From: Rhodospirillaceae bacterium
GTDB lineage: Bacteria > Pseudomonadota > Alphaproteobacteria > JABSOH01
NCBI GenBank assembly: GCA_020629355.1
Contig: JAHDDM010000113.1
Span: forward strand, 1-5,133
Length of the DNA: 5,133 bases
Reading direction: 5' to 3'
The notes below the pieces were generated by a model. It was not told the origin of the DNA and ran no database searches. It saw nothing but the letters and a program-made list of their open reading frames with translations. This document shows positions 1-5,133 of the stretch, in pieces; the first letter of the stretch is position 1, and every line of letters begins with the position of its first letter. Both the position numbers and the translations under genes were made by a program.

Positions 1-39
1 CAATGGTCGATGATGCAAGAAGTTTTTCATAAGGATTGA
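1..39 (+). CDS. Possible 3' end of an upstream gene (last 12 codons)
   Basis: Reading frame 1 is open from the window edge to a TGA at 37-39 and encodes QWSMMQEVFHKD. The stop lies 4 bases before the ATG of the dehydrogenase at 44, and the ribosome binding site of that gene (AAGGA, 31-35) falls inside the tail. This is the tight spacing seen in the rest of the cluster, so an operon member ending here is plausible. The other two forward frames stop at 11-13 and 30-32. Twelve codons cannot identify a family. An upstream fucose dehydrogenase, lactonase or transporter subunit would fit the context, but that is a guess. The stretch could equally be non-coding leader. Confidence 0.3.
   Translation, partial: QWSMMQEVFHKD
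31..35 (+). promoter_or_regulatory. Ribosome binding site of the SDR gene
   Basis: AAGGA lies 8 bases before the ATG at 44. This supports that start. It overlaps the possible tail of an upstream gene. Confidence 0.6.
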
Positions 40-43
40 AAAA

Positions 44-793
44 ATGACAAAAACTAAGGGAAGACTGGCGGGCAAGACCTGTCTGATTACAGCAGCGGGA
101 CAGGGCATTGGGCGCAAAACCGCCGAAACCTTCGCCGCTGAGGGCGCAAAGGTCTATGCCACAGATATCAACGAAAATCTGTTGCTTGAGATGAAAGACG
201 TTTCTGGGATTACAACACTCAAGCTTGATGTAACTTCTCAGGAAGAAGTTGCTGCCCTGAAAGCTAAAATCGACAGCATTGATGTGCTGTTCAACTGTGC
301 TGGCTATGTCGCCAATGGCAGTATTCTGGAATGTTCTGAGGGCGACTGGGACTTTAGTTTTGAGCTGAATGTCAAGGCCATGTATCGACTAACACGCCTT
401 ATCTTGCCGATGATGCTGGAAAACGGCGGCGGCTCGATTATCAACATGTCCTCGGTAGCATCCTCGATAAAAGGCGTACCAAACCGCTTTGCCTATTGCG
501 CCTCGAAGGCTGCCGTCATCGGCATGACAAAATCCATCGCGGCGGATTATGTCACACAGGGTATTCGCTGCAACGCTATTTGCCCTGGGACAGTGGACAG
601 CCCTTCTTTGCATGATCGCCTACGCGCAACAGGCGACTACGAAACCGCTATGGGTAACTTTATTGCCCGTCAACCCATGGGACGTATCGGCACAACAGAG
701 GAAATAGCCGCACTGGCAACCTATCTTGCCAGTGACGAAAGCAGCTTCACCACAGGACAGACCCACGCCATTGACGGCGGCTGGGCAATATAA
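44..793 (+). CDS. SDR-family NAD-dependent oxidoreductase, probable 2-keto-3-deoxy-L-fuconate dehydrogenase
   Basis: This is a cytosolic short-chain dehydrogenase of 249 residues, the usual length for a classical SDR. The cofactor loop is TAAGQGIG (residues 16-23), in which Ala replaces the first Gly of the usual TGxxxGIG. D41 at the end of the second beta strand suggests NAD rather than NADP. Further marks are LDV (61-63), NCAG (84-87), N109, catalytic S137, Y151 and K155 (YCASK), and PGTVDSP (181-187). The stretch from NMSSVASS to PGTVDSPSL closely resembles the DHRS6/BDH2-like subgroup, which includes bacterial 2-keto-3-deoxy-L-fuconate dehydrogenases. The expected reaction is oxidation of the C4 hydroxyl of 2-keto-3-deoxy-L-fuconate to the 2,4-diketo acid. 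The next two genes encode the enzymes expected before and after this step, which is the main support for the substrate. Substrates from L-rhamnose or another deoxy sugar, or a 3-hydroxybutyrate-type substrate, cannot be excluded. The SDR class is certain; the substrate is inferred. Confidence 0.9.
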   Translation: MTKTKGRLAGKTCLITAAGQGIGRKTAETFAAEGAKVYATDINENLLLEMKDVSGITTLKLDVTSQEEVAALKAKIDSIDVLFNCAGYVANGSILECSEGDWDFSFELNVKAMYRLTRLILPMMLENGGGSIINMSSVASSIKGVPNRFAYCASKAAVIGMTKSIAADYVTQGIRCNAICPGTVDSPSLHDRLRATGDYETAMGNFIARQPMGRIGTTEEIAALATYLASDESSFTTGQTHAIDGGWAI

Positions 794-803
794 ATCTATA
801 ATC

Positions 804-809
804 AGGAGA
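804..809 (+). promoter_or_regulatory. Ribosome binding site of the FAH-family gene
   Basis: AGGAGA lies 7 bases before the ATG at 817 in the 23-base gap after the dehydrogenase stop. It is the strongest Shine-Dalgarno match in the window and fixes the start of the hydrolase. No promoter-like sequence was seen in this gap. Confidence 0.75.
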
Positions 810-816
810 ATACCCC

Positions 817-1662
817 ATGAAATTACTTCGTTACGGCACACAAGGTGCAGAAAAACCCGGTCTCTGGGATCCAGACGGCAATATCCGTGATCTATCAGGA
901 TATATATCCGATATTTCTGGCGCAACACTGAGTGATCAAGAACTTGATCGATTACGCGCATTAGACACCGAAACCTTGCCTTTGGTAGCAGGTACGCCGC
1001 GTATCGGGGCGTGCGTGGGCAATGTTGGAAAATTCATCTGTATCGGCTTGAATTACGCGGATCACGCCGCTGAAAGCGGCCTGTCCTTACCAGAAGAACC
1101 CGTGGTTTTCTTCAAGGCCACCTCGGCAATTTGCGGGGCATATGACGGGATTGAAATCCCGCGCACTTCGGTCAAGACCGATTGGGAGGTCGAGCTTGGT
1201 GTCGTTATTGGCAAAAACACCAAATATATCTCTGAAGAAGAGGCTTTGGATCATATCGCGGGCTATTGTGTCGTGAATGACCTCAGCGAACGTGACTTTC
1301 AGATACATCGTTCAGGACAGTGGGTGAAGGGAAAATCCGCCGATAGTTTCGGTCCTATTGGCCCGTGGCTAGTGACGCGAGACGAAATAGCAGACCCACA
1401 AAATCTGGATATGTGGCTGGAAGTCAACGGTCATCGCTACCAAAATGGCTCTACCGCAACCATGCATTTTAGCGTTGCGAAAGTGATCGCGCATCTATCG
1501 CAATTTATGAGCCTACAGGCTGGCGACGTGATCTCTACAGGAACCCCGCCTGGTGTCGGAATGGGACAATCACCAGAAACATACCTTAAACCCAACGATA
1601 TTGTTGAATTGGGCATTGCAGGACTCGGCACACAGAAACAAAAGGCAACAGCAGCAAAATGA
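817..1662 (+). CDS. Fumarylacetoacetate hydrolase-family protein, probable 2,4-diketo-3-deoxy-L-fuconate hydrolase
   Basis: The protein has 281 residues, normal for bacterial FAH-fold enzymes with a short N-terminal domain (about 1-65) before the catalytic fold. Visible family motifs are GLNYADHAAE (77-86), FFK (98-100) and DWEVELGVVIG (122-132), which carries the metal ligands E124 and E126. D155 in VNDLSERD is the third metal ligand. KGKSADSFGPIGPW (171-184) and TGTPPGVGMG (241-250) follow. All three acidic ligands are present, so a Mg/Mn-dependent enzyme is expected. In the non-phosphorylating L-fucose route, an enzyme of this family splits 2,4-diketo-3-deoxy-L-fuconate into pyruvate and L-lactate, which fits the dehydrogenase 23 bases upstream and the dehydratase overlapping downstream. 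Such proteins are often labelled ureidoglycolate lyase or 2-hydroxyhepta-2,4-diene-1,7-dioate isomerase; nothing here supports those pathways. Its TGA overlaps the next ATG by 4 bases (ATGA), a sign of translational coupling. Confidence 0.88.
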   Translation: MKLLRYGTQGAEKPGLWDPDGNIRDLSGYISDISGATLSDQELDRLRALDTETLPLVAGTPRIGACVGNVGKFICIGLNYADHAAESGLSLPEEPVVFFKATSAICGAYDGIEIPRTSVKTDWEVELGVVIGKNTKYISEEEALDHIAGYCVVNDLSERDFQIHRSGQWVKGKSADSFGPIGPWLVTRDEIADPQNLDMWLEVNGHRYQNGSTATMHFSVAKVIAHLSQFMSLQAGDVISTGTPPGVGMGQSPETYLKPNDIVELGIAGLGTQKQKATAAK

Positions 1663-2936
1663 CCAAAATCACTGGCCTGCGCACGCACGACCTGCGCTTC
1701 CCTACCTCAGAGAAGCTCGATGGCTCTGATGCCATGAACCCCGACCCTGACTATTCCGCCGCTTATGTTGTGCTGGAAACGGACGGAGAGCACGAAGGGT
1801 GCGGCCTCACCTTTACCATAGGGCGTGGTAACGAGATTTGCGTTGCCGCCATTAACGCGCTGAAGCCTCTGCTGGTTGGGCTAGAGTTCGACTGGATCGC
1901 CGCCGATATGGGACGATTCTGGCGGCATATCACAGGAGACAGCCAGTTGCGCTGGATCGGGCCAGACAAAGGCGCGATTCATCTTGCCACTGGTGCAGTG
2001 GTCAATGCCGTTTGGGATCTTTGGGGCAAGACCGCACAAAAACCTGTTTGGCTGCTGGTCGCGGAAATGTCGCCAGAAGAAATTTTGCGGCTGATTGACT
2101 TTCGCTATATCACGGATGTGCTCACGCCAGAAGAAGCCTTGGAGATTCTACAAAAGGCCGCACCACACAAGCACGAACGTATCGCGACACTTCAGAAAGA
2201 AGGCTATCCGTGCTATACGACCTCGGCAGGATGGCTGGGCTATTCCGATGATAAACTCCGCCGTCTGTGCCGTGAAGCCAGAGATGCTGGTTTTACCCAC
2301 ACAAAGTTCAAAGTCGGTCGTGACCTTGCAGAAGACATTCGGCGTTTGACCATTGCCCGCGAGGAATTGGGTGATGACATGAACATTATGATTGATGCCA
2401 ACCAGGTCTGGGAAGTGGGTCAAGCCATTGATTGGGTCAAAGCATTGGCCTTTGCAAAGCCGTTCTTTATCGAAGAGCCCACCAGTCCAGACGATGTCGC
2501 AGGACACCGTAAAATCCGCGAGGCCATTGCGCCGATTAAAGTCGCCACGGGCGAAATGTGCCAAAACCGCATCATATTCAAGCAATTCATTGCCGAAGGC
2601 GCGATTGATATTGTTCAGATTGACAGCTGCCGCATGGGCGGGTTGAACGAGGTACTTGCGGTACAGCTTATGGCGGCGAAATATGGTCTGCCAGTTTGGC
2701 CTCATGCTGGCGGTGTCGGTTTGTGTGAATATGTCCAGCATATGTCCATGATTGACTATGTCACCATCACGGGCGAAAAAGACTCAAACCGTATTGAATA
2801 TGTCGATCACTTACACGAACATTTCGTTGATCCTTGCCTAGTCGATAAGGGCGCGTATCAAGCACCGAAACACTCTGGTTTTTCAATAGAAATGAAGCAA
2901 CAAAGCATTACGGAATTTGAATTTATAGCATTGTAA
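1659..2936 (+). CDS. L-fuconate dehydratase (enolase superfamily)
   Basis: The 425-residue protein belongs to the mandelate racemase/enolase superfamily: an N-terminal capping domain (about 1-130), then a beta/alpha barrel. Catalytic features in order are KFKVG (216-220) with the paired lysines K216 and K218, metal ligands D246 in MIDANQVW, E272 in FIEEP and E299 in ATGEM, then D322 in QID and H349 in WPHAGG, the Asp-His dyad. These sit about two residues earlier than the numbering I recall for the characterised Xanthomonas L-fuconate dehydratase. The tail EYVDHLHEHF (380-389), followed by PKHSGFSIEMK, is also typical of this subgroup, which includes human ENOSF1. The reaction removes water from L-fuconate to give 2-keto-3-deoxy-L-fuconate. 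The start overlaps the FAH gene stop (ATGA). There is no strong Shine-Dalgarno, only AAAGG 13 bases upstream, so translation probably depends on coupling. Related enzymes also accept other acid sugars such as D-arabinonate or L-galactonate. Confidence 0.93.
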   Translation: MTKITGLRTHDLRFPTSEKLDGSDAMNPDPDYSAAYVVLETDGEHEGCGLTFTIGRGNEICVAAINALKPLLVGLEFDWIAADMGRFWRHITGDSQLRWIGPDKGAIHLATGAVVNAVWDLWGKTAQKPVWLLVAEMSPEEILRLIDFRYITDVLTPEEALEILQKAAPHKHERIATLQKEGYPCYTTSAGWLGYSDDKLRRLCREARDAGFTHTKFKVGRDLAEDIRRLTIAREELGDDMNIMIDANQVWEVGQAIDWVKALAFAKPFFIEEPTSPDDVAGHRKIREAIAPIKVATGEMCQNRIIFKQFIAEGAIDIVQIDSCRMGGLNEVLAVQLMAAKYGLPVWPHAGGVGLCEYVQHMSMIDYVTITGEKDSNRIEYVDHLHEHFVDPCLVDKGAYQAPKHSGFSIEMKQQSITEFEFIAL

Positions 2937-2966
2937 AGGGCGATTTTTGTCTATACATAGGCTGGT

Positions 2967-3839
2967 ATGATACTCAATTTCGGCTCGATAAATCTTGATC
3001 TGGTCTACCGCGTTGCGGCATTGCCGCAAGCAGGGGAGACTTTGGCAAGCATATCGTACACGCGCTATCTTGGCGGTAAGGGCATTAACCAGTCGATAGC
3101 CGCCCATCGCAGCGGAGCAGAAGTGCGACATATTGGCTGTTTGGGTGCAGATGGCATATGGTTACGGCAGCAGATTGCGGATTTTGGCCTGTCTTTAGAA
3201 GGCATTAAAACTGTCGAGACCCATACTGGTCATGCGGTAATTTTTGTCGATGATCAGGCAGAGAATCAGATAGTTTTATCTGGCGGCAGTAATCTGGCGT
3301 TTTCATTGCCGCAAATTGAGGCAGCATTGGATCAGGCCAACCCTGAAAATGATTGGGTCATCTGCCAGAACGAAACGAATCTGGTGCATGAACTCGCAGG
3401 TTCAGCCAAGAAAAAAGGCTTGCGGGTGGCCTATTCGGCGGCTCCGTTTGTGGCAGAACACGCAATTCCCATGCTGGAACATATTGATCTTTTGGCAGTC
3501 AATACAGGCGAAGCAGCCGCGCTACAAAAGGCTTTGGGCAAAGATATTCGCGATATTGGTCTTGAGTATCTGTTGATCACCAAAGGCGCAGAAGGCGTAG
3601 AACTGTACCTACCAGACCGTACTTTGCAACAGGCGGCTTTTGCCGTCACGCCACAAGACACCACAGGCGCAGGAGATACGTTTTTAGGCGCATTTATGGC
3701 AGAGCTTACCCTAAACAACAATCCAACTGAGGCGCTTCGGTTTGCCTCTGCGGCGGCGGCAATTCAAGTCACCCGTGCTGGTGCAGCCACCGCGATTCCT
3801 CATCGCAATGAAATTCTCAACTTTTTGAAAGAAAATTGA
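2967..3839 (+). CDS. PfkB-family carbohydrate kinase, ribokinase-like
   Basis: The cytosolic sugar kinase has 290 residues, slightly shorter than typical ribokinases (about 300-310). The N-terminal GSINLD (6-11) carries the sugar-binding N9 and D11. GGKGINQSIAAHRSG (36-50) is the first PfkB signature and is close to ribokinase GGKGANQ. QNE (134-136), NTGEAAAL (179-186) and LITKGAEG (203-210) form the nucleotide and sugar site. DTTGAGDTFLGAF (231-243) is the second signature, with D237 as catalytic base. Phosphorylation of D-ribose to ribose 5-phosphate is the natural assignment because the next gene, coupled to it, releases ribose from nucleosides. Kinases for nucleosides, pseudouridine, fructose or deoxyribose share this fold, so the substrate is inferred. 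The ATG at 2967 is preceded only by a weak AGG (2959-2961), but the protein starts exactly where ribokinases normally start. It follows the dehydratase stop by 30 bases. Confidence 0.88.
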   Translation: MILNFGSINLDLVYRVAALPQAGETLASISYTRYLGGKGINQSIAAHRSGAEVRHIGCLGADGIWLRQQIADFGLSLEGIKTVETHTGHAVIFVDDQAENQIVLSGGSNLAFSLPQIEAALDQANPENDWVICQNETNLVHELAGSAKKKGLRVAYSAAPFVAEHAIPMLEHIDLLAVNTGEAAALQKALGKDIRDIGLEYLLITKGAEGVELYLPDRTLQQAAFAVTPQDTTGAGDTFLGAFMAELTLNNNPTEALRFASAAAAIQVTRAGAATAIPHRNEILNFLKEN

Positions 3840-4762
3840 TGCTACATAAAGTTCTGATCGACACAGACCCTGGTATCGACGATGCCATGGCAGTTTTTTA
3901 TGCTGCGCTGCATCCAGAAATAGACCTCGTCGGCATGACCACTGTTTTTGGCAATGTCACCACAGAGATTGCCACACGTAATGCGATTGTGCTGGCAGAA
4001 CGTGTCGGGCAGAACATTCCCGTTGCCAAGGGCGCGGCTGTGCCTCTGGTGCAGACCCCTAACCCCGTATCGGACTTTGTGCACGGCACAGAGGGCTTTG
4101 GCACCATGCCACCACAACCGATTCAAGGCCGGGCTTTGGATGAACCCGCCCATGAATTTATCTGCCGCATGATCCATGAAAACCCGAACGAGATTATTCT
4201 TTGCCCCGTAGGGCCATTGACCAATATTGCCTTGGCATTGCGCCATGACCCAAGCATAGCATCCAAGGTGAAAGATATTGTTATTATGGGCGGCGGGCTA
4301 GACTGTGGCAATGTCACGGAATATGCCGAGGCGAATATCTGGAATGATCCTCATGCGGCCGATGAAGTCTTTGCAGCAGACTGGAGCGTGACCGTGGCGG
4401 GTTTGAATGTCACGTCTCAAGTGGTCTGTTATCCATCTGATTTTGAGCATCTCGAACAGGCAAGCCCTGTCCTTGGTGGTTTCTTGAACGAGGCGGCACA
4501 GTTCTATCTGGATTTCTATGCCACGCTACACGAGCAAAAACGATGCTGCCACATGCATGACCCCACGGCACTGATTGCAATTACTGATCCAGCATATTTT
4601 AGCGTTGCAACCCACGCGCTAGAGGTTATTGTAGAGGGTGAACGGATTGGTCAAATGAAACATTCAGAAAATCCCGATAGAAAGGAACATAAAGTGCTGA
4701 TGAAGGTTGACTCTGAGGCAGTAAAAAAGCAATTTATGTCCACAATTGAAGGAGGATTTTAA
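3839..4762 (+). CDS. Inosine-uridine preferring nucleoside hydrolase
   Basis: This enzyme hydrolyses the N-glycosidic bond of ribonucleosides to free base plus ribose. From the ATG at 3839 it has 307 residues, the family's usual length. DTDPGIDDAMA (8-18) holds the calcium ligands D10 and D15. N39 in VFGNV, H82 in VHG, VGPLTN (124-129) and IMGGG (149-153) follow. E164 and N166 in AEANIW contact ribose in known structures, and HDP (240-242) supplies the active-site His and the final calcium ligand D241. The full ligand set argues for an active enzyme, and H240 is typical of the IU-preferring type. There is no signal peptide, so it acts in the cytoplasm. The kinase TGA and this ATG share one base (TGATG). 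A TTG at 3836 could add one Met, but ATG is preferred; a weak GAAAG lies 7 bases upstream. The true base or sugar preference cannot be read from sequence. Confidence 0.92.
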   Translation: MLHKVLIDTDPGIDDAMAVFYAALHPEIDLVGMTTVFGNVTTEIATRNAIVLAERVGQNIPVAKGAAVPLVQTPNPVSDFVHGTEGFGTMPPQPIQGRALDEPAHEFICRMIHENPNEIILCPVGPLTNIALALRHDPSIASKVKDIVIMGGGLDCGNVTEYAEANIWNDPHAADEVFAADWSVTVAGLNVTSQVVCYPSDFEHLEQASPVLGGFLNEAAQFYLDFYATLHEQKRCCHMHDPTALIAITDPAYFSVATHALEVIVEGERIGQMKHSENPDRKEHKVLMKVDSEAVKKQFMSTIEGGF

Positions 4763-4785
4763 TTTTCGTTTATCGCTCACGGCAA

Positions 4786-4800
4786 CGATGCTTTGCATCG
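4786..4800. other. Hairpin CGATGC-TTT-GCATCG after the nucleoside hydrolase gene
   Basis: A perfect 6-bp stem with a 3-base loop lies 24 bases after the nucleoside hydrolase stop. No T-run follows on either strand, so it is not a standard intrinsic terminator. It may mark the left end of the GC-rich element or stabilise the 3' end of the upstream message. Confidence 0.5.
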
Positions 4801-4836
4801 CGCCTACGCGGGTGCGCTTCTGTACTTGTCCCTGTC

Positions 4837-4849
4837 GCGGCAGAGCCGC
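4837..4849. other. Hairpin GCGGC-AGA-GCCGC inside the GC-rich element
   Basis: A perfect 5-bp all-GC stem with a 3-base loop sits in the middle of the intergenic element. Each arm has a competing partner: GTCGCGG (4834-4840) can pair with 4890-4896, and GCCGC (4845-4849) with 4864-4868. The RNA could therefore adopt more than one fold. Confidence 0.45.
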
Positions 4850-4919
4850 TCCTAGCCTCTTGTGCGGCGGCGGATGGGTCGGGGTTCTACCGCGACCAAA
4901 GCAAAAAACATGGCCCTTG

Positions 4920-4943
4920 CCATCACTTGCAAGCAAGTGATGG
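4920..4943. promoter_or_regulatory. Perfect 24-bp dyad, candidate operator or hairpin
   Basis: CCATCACTTGC (4920-4930) and GCAAGTGATGG (4933-4943) are exact reverse complements separated by AA, giving 11-bp arms. It lies 47 bases before the start of the oxygenase-like gene and its centre coincides with a possible -35 hexamer (4927-4932). It could bind a dimeric regulator, act as an RNA or DNA hairpin, or be the terminal structure of the intergenic element. It is followed by GTTTCAT, too weak a T-run for a confident terminator. The dyad itself is certain; its role is not. Confidence 0.55.
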
Positions 4944-4955
4944 GTTTCATAGTAT
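4927..4955 (+). promoter_or_regulatory. Candidate sigma70-type promoter for the oxygenase-like gene
   Basis: TTGCAA (4927-4932) matches 4 of 6 positions of the -35 consensus. TAGTAT (4950-4955) matches 4 of 6 of the -10 consensus, including its first, second and last bases. The spacer is exactly 17 bases. Transcription would start near 4962, leaving a leader of about 29 bases. The -35 lies within the dyad at 4920-4943, so a bound regulator would block it. Such matches also arise by chance in AT-rich gaps. Confidence 0.3.
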
Positions 4956-4978
4956 GAAGATAAGGAAAAAAACAAAAG

Positions 4979-4983
4979 AAGGA
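4979..4983 (+). promoter_or_regulatory. Ribosome binding site of the oxygenase-like gene
   Basis: AAGGA lies 7 bases before the ATG at 4991, inside a purine-rich stretch. It supports that start for the truncated gene at the window end. Confidence 0.65.
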
Positions 4984-4990
4984 TAAACAC

Positions 4991-5133
4991 ATGACCGAAT
5001 TTAGTGTACTTGCCGTAAGCCCGTCTGATCCAGACGCGCCAGAAAAATTTGCCAAGTCCTTGCGTGAAACAGGTTTCGCGGTAATCAAAGACCACGATAT
5101 TGACATGGCGGAAATTCAGGCCATGTACGATTC
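4991..5133 (+). CDS. N-terminus of a 2-oxoglutarate/Fe(II)-dependent oxygenase-like protein (partial)
   Basis: The frame is open from the ATG at 4991 to the window edge, giving 47 codons plus two bases. It begins MTEFSVLAVSPSD and continues FAKSLRETGFAVIKDHDID, followed by MAEIQAMYD. The pattern of a helix, then GFAVIKDHDI, then a further helix matches the N-terminal domain of the isopenicillin N synthase-like family of non-haem iron oxygenases, where the usual form is LRxxGFFxVxNHGI. The iron-binding HxD...H triad and the 2-oxoglutarate-binding Arg would lie downstream and cannot be checked. In bacteria such enzymes oxidise varied small molecules, and the substrate is unknown here. The gene is separated from the nucleoside hydrolase by 228 bases and an unusual GC-rich element, and a possible promoter lies just upstream, so it may be its own transcription unit. 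A good AAGGA site 7 bases upstream supports the start. Confidence 0.72.
   Translation, partial: MTEFSVLAVSPSDPDAPEKFAKSLRETGFAVIKDHDIDMAEIQAMYD

Larger units (their letters stand above)
4781..4943. repeat. GC-rich palindromic intergenic element, possible dispersed repeat
   Basis: The 228-base gap 4763-4990 contains no convincing gene. Its core is visibly different from its surroundings: a hand count gives 78 G or C out of 120 at 4781-4900 (65%), against AT-rich flanks. It packs several inverted repeats: CGATGC/GCATCG (4786-4800), GCGGC/GCCGC (4837-4849), an alternative GCCGC/GCGGC pairing (4845-4849 with 4864-4868), GTCGCGG (4834-4840) with CCGCGAC (4890-4896), GCTTTG (4790-4795) with CAAAGC (4897-4902), and a perfect dyad at 4920-4943. 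Short frames run through it on both strands but show no family and share no start signal. This pattern is typical of REP/ERIC-like or other miniature dispersed elements between operons. Only one copy is in the window, so repeat status is unproven. It could also be a processing or mRNA-stability structure for the upstream operon. Boundaries are approximate. Confidence 0.5.

Noticed and set aside
2148..2741. A 197-codon open frame on the minus strand
   Set aside because: It lies wholly opposite the dehydratase gene, whose catalytic motifs are intact in the + frame. It shows no recognisable domain and is a shadow frame.
3836..3838. TTG start for the nucleoside hydrolase
   Set aside because: It adds only one residue before an ATG at 3839. 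The ATG gives a family-typical N-terminus and the common TGATG coupling.
1466..4608. A 13-base direct repeat, ATTTTAGCGTTGC, at 1466-1478 and 4596-4608
   Set aside because: Both copies lie inside genes and encode the same FSVA tetrapeptide in the same codon phase. One such match is not surprising by chance in 5 kb, and there is no sign of a site or element.
4786..4800. Rho-independent terminator after the nucleoside hydrolase
   Set aside because: The stem is perfect but only 6 bp, and no T-run follows it. The dyad at 4920-4943 is also followed by only three consecutive T's.
4746..4940. A 64-codon + strand frame through the intergenic element
   Set aside because: Its start overlaps the end of the nucleoside hydrolase, and most of the frame is GC-rich hairpin sequence with a Cys/Arg/Pro-rich translation typical of non-coding repeats. 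Although GGAGG stands near the overlap, it is too close to and downstream of the ATG at 4746 to serve it.
4664..5095. A 143-codon minus-strand frame spanning the intergenic element
   Set aside because: It overlaps the 3' end of the nucleoside hydrolase and the start of the oxygenase-like gene on the other strand. Its composition changes abruptly within the element and no family is recognisable.

Overview
The window is a dense, single-direction stretch of catabolic genes, all on the + strand, from what looks like an alphaproteobacterium. GC content is near 50-55% in the coding regions sampled by hand. Gene style and packing would suit a marine heterotroph such as a SAR116- or Rhodospirillales-type organism, but this placement is inference from gene content, not from a marker gene.

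Module 1 (44-2936) holds three tightly packed genes: a short-chain dehydrogenase, a fumarylacetoacetate-hydrolase-family enzyme, and an enolase-superfamily dehydratase that strongly resembles L-fuconate dehydratase. Together they match the last three steps of the non-phosphorylating L-fucose pathway. L-fuconate is dehydrated to 2-keto-3-deoxy-L-fuconate, oxidised to the 2,4-diketo acid, then cleaved to pyruvate and L-lactate. The first two steps (sugar dehydrogenase and lactonase), transport and regulation are not in the window and may lie upstream. The first 39 bases could be the 3' end of one such gene.

Module 2 (2967-4762) follows after only 30 bases: a PfkB-family sugar kinase (ribokinase-like) whose stop codon overlaps the start of an inosine-uridine-type nucleoside hydrolase. 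The simplest reading is nucleoside scavenging: the hydrolase releases base plus ribose, and the kinase traps ribose as ribose 5-phosphate. Both modules would salvage sugars from decaying biomass.

The 228-base gap at 4763-4990 holds a GC-rich, multi-hairpin segment (about 65% GC over 4781-4900) that ends in a perfect 24-bp dyad. It looks like a dispersed intergenic repeat rather than a gene. After it lie a possible promoter, a good ribosome binding site and the first 47 codons of a 2-oxoglutarate/Fe(II)-dependent oxygenase-like gene that runs off the window.

No RNA genes, CRISPR arrays, insertion sequences or phage genes were seen. No wholly new system is evident. The most useful leads are the intergenic element, the dyad overlapping a possible promoter, and the true substrate range of the two sugar modules.
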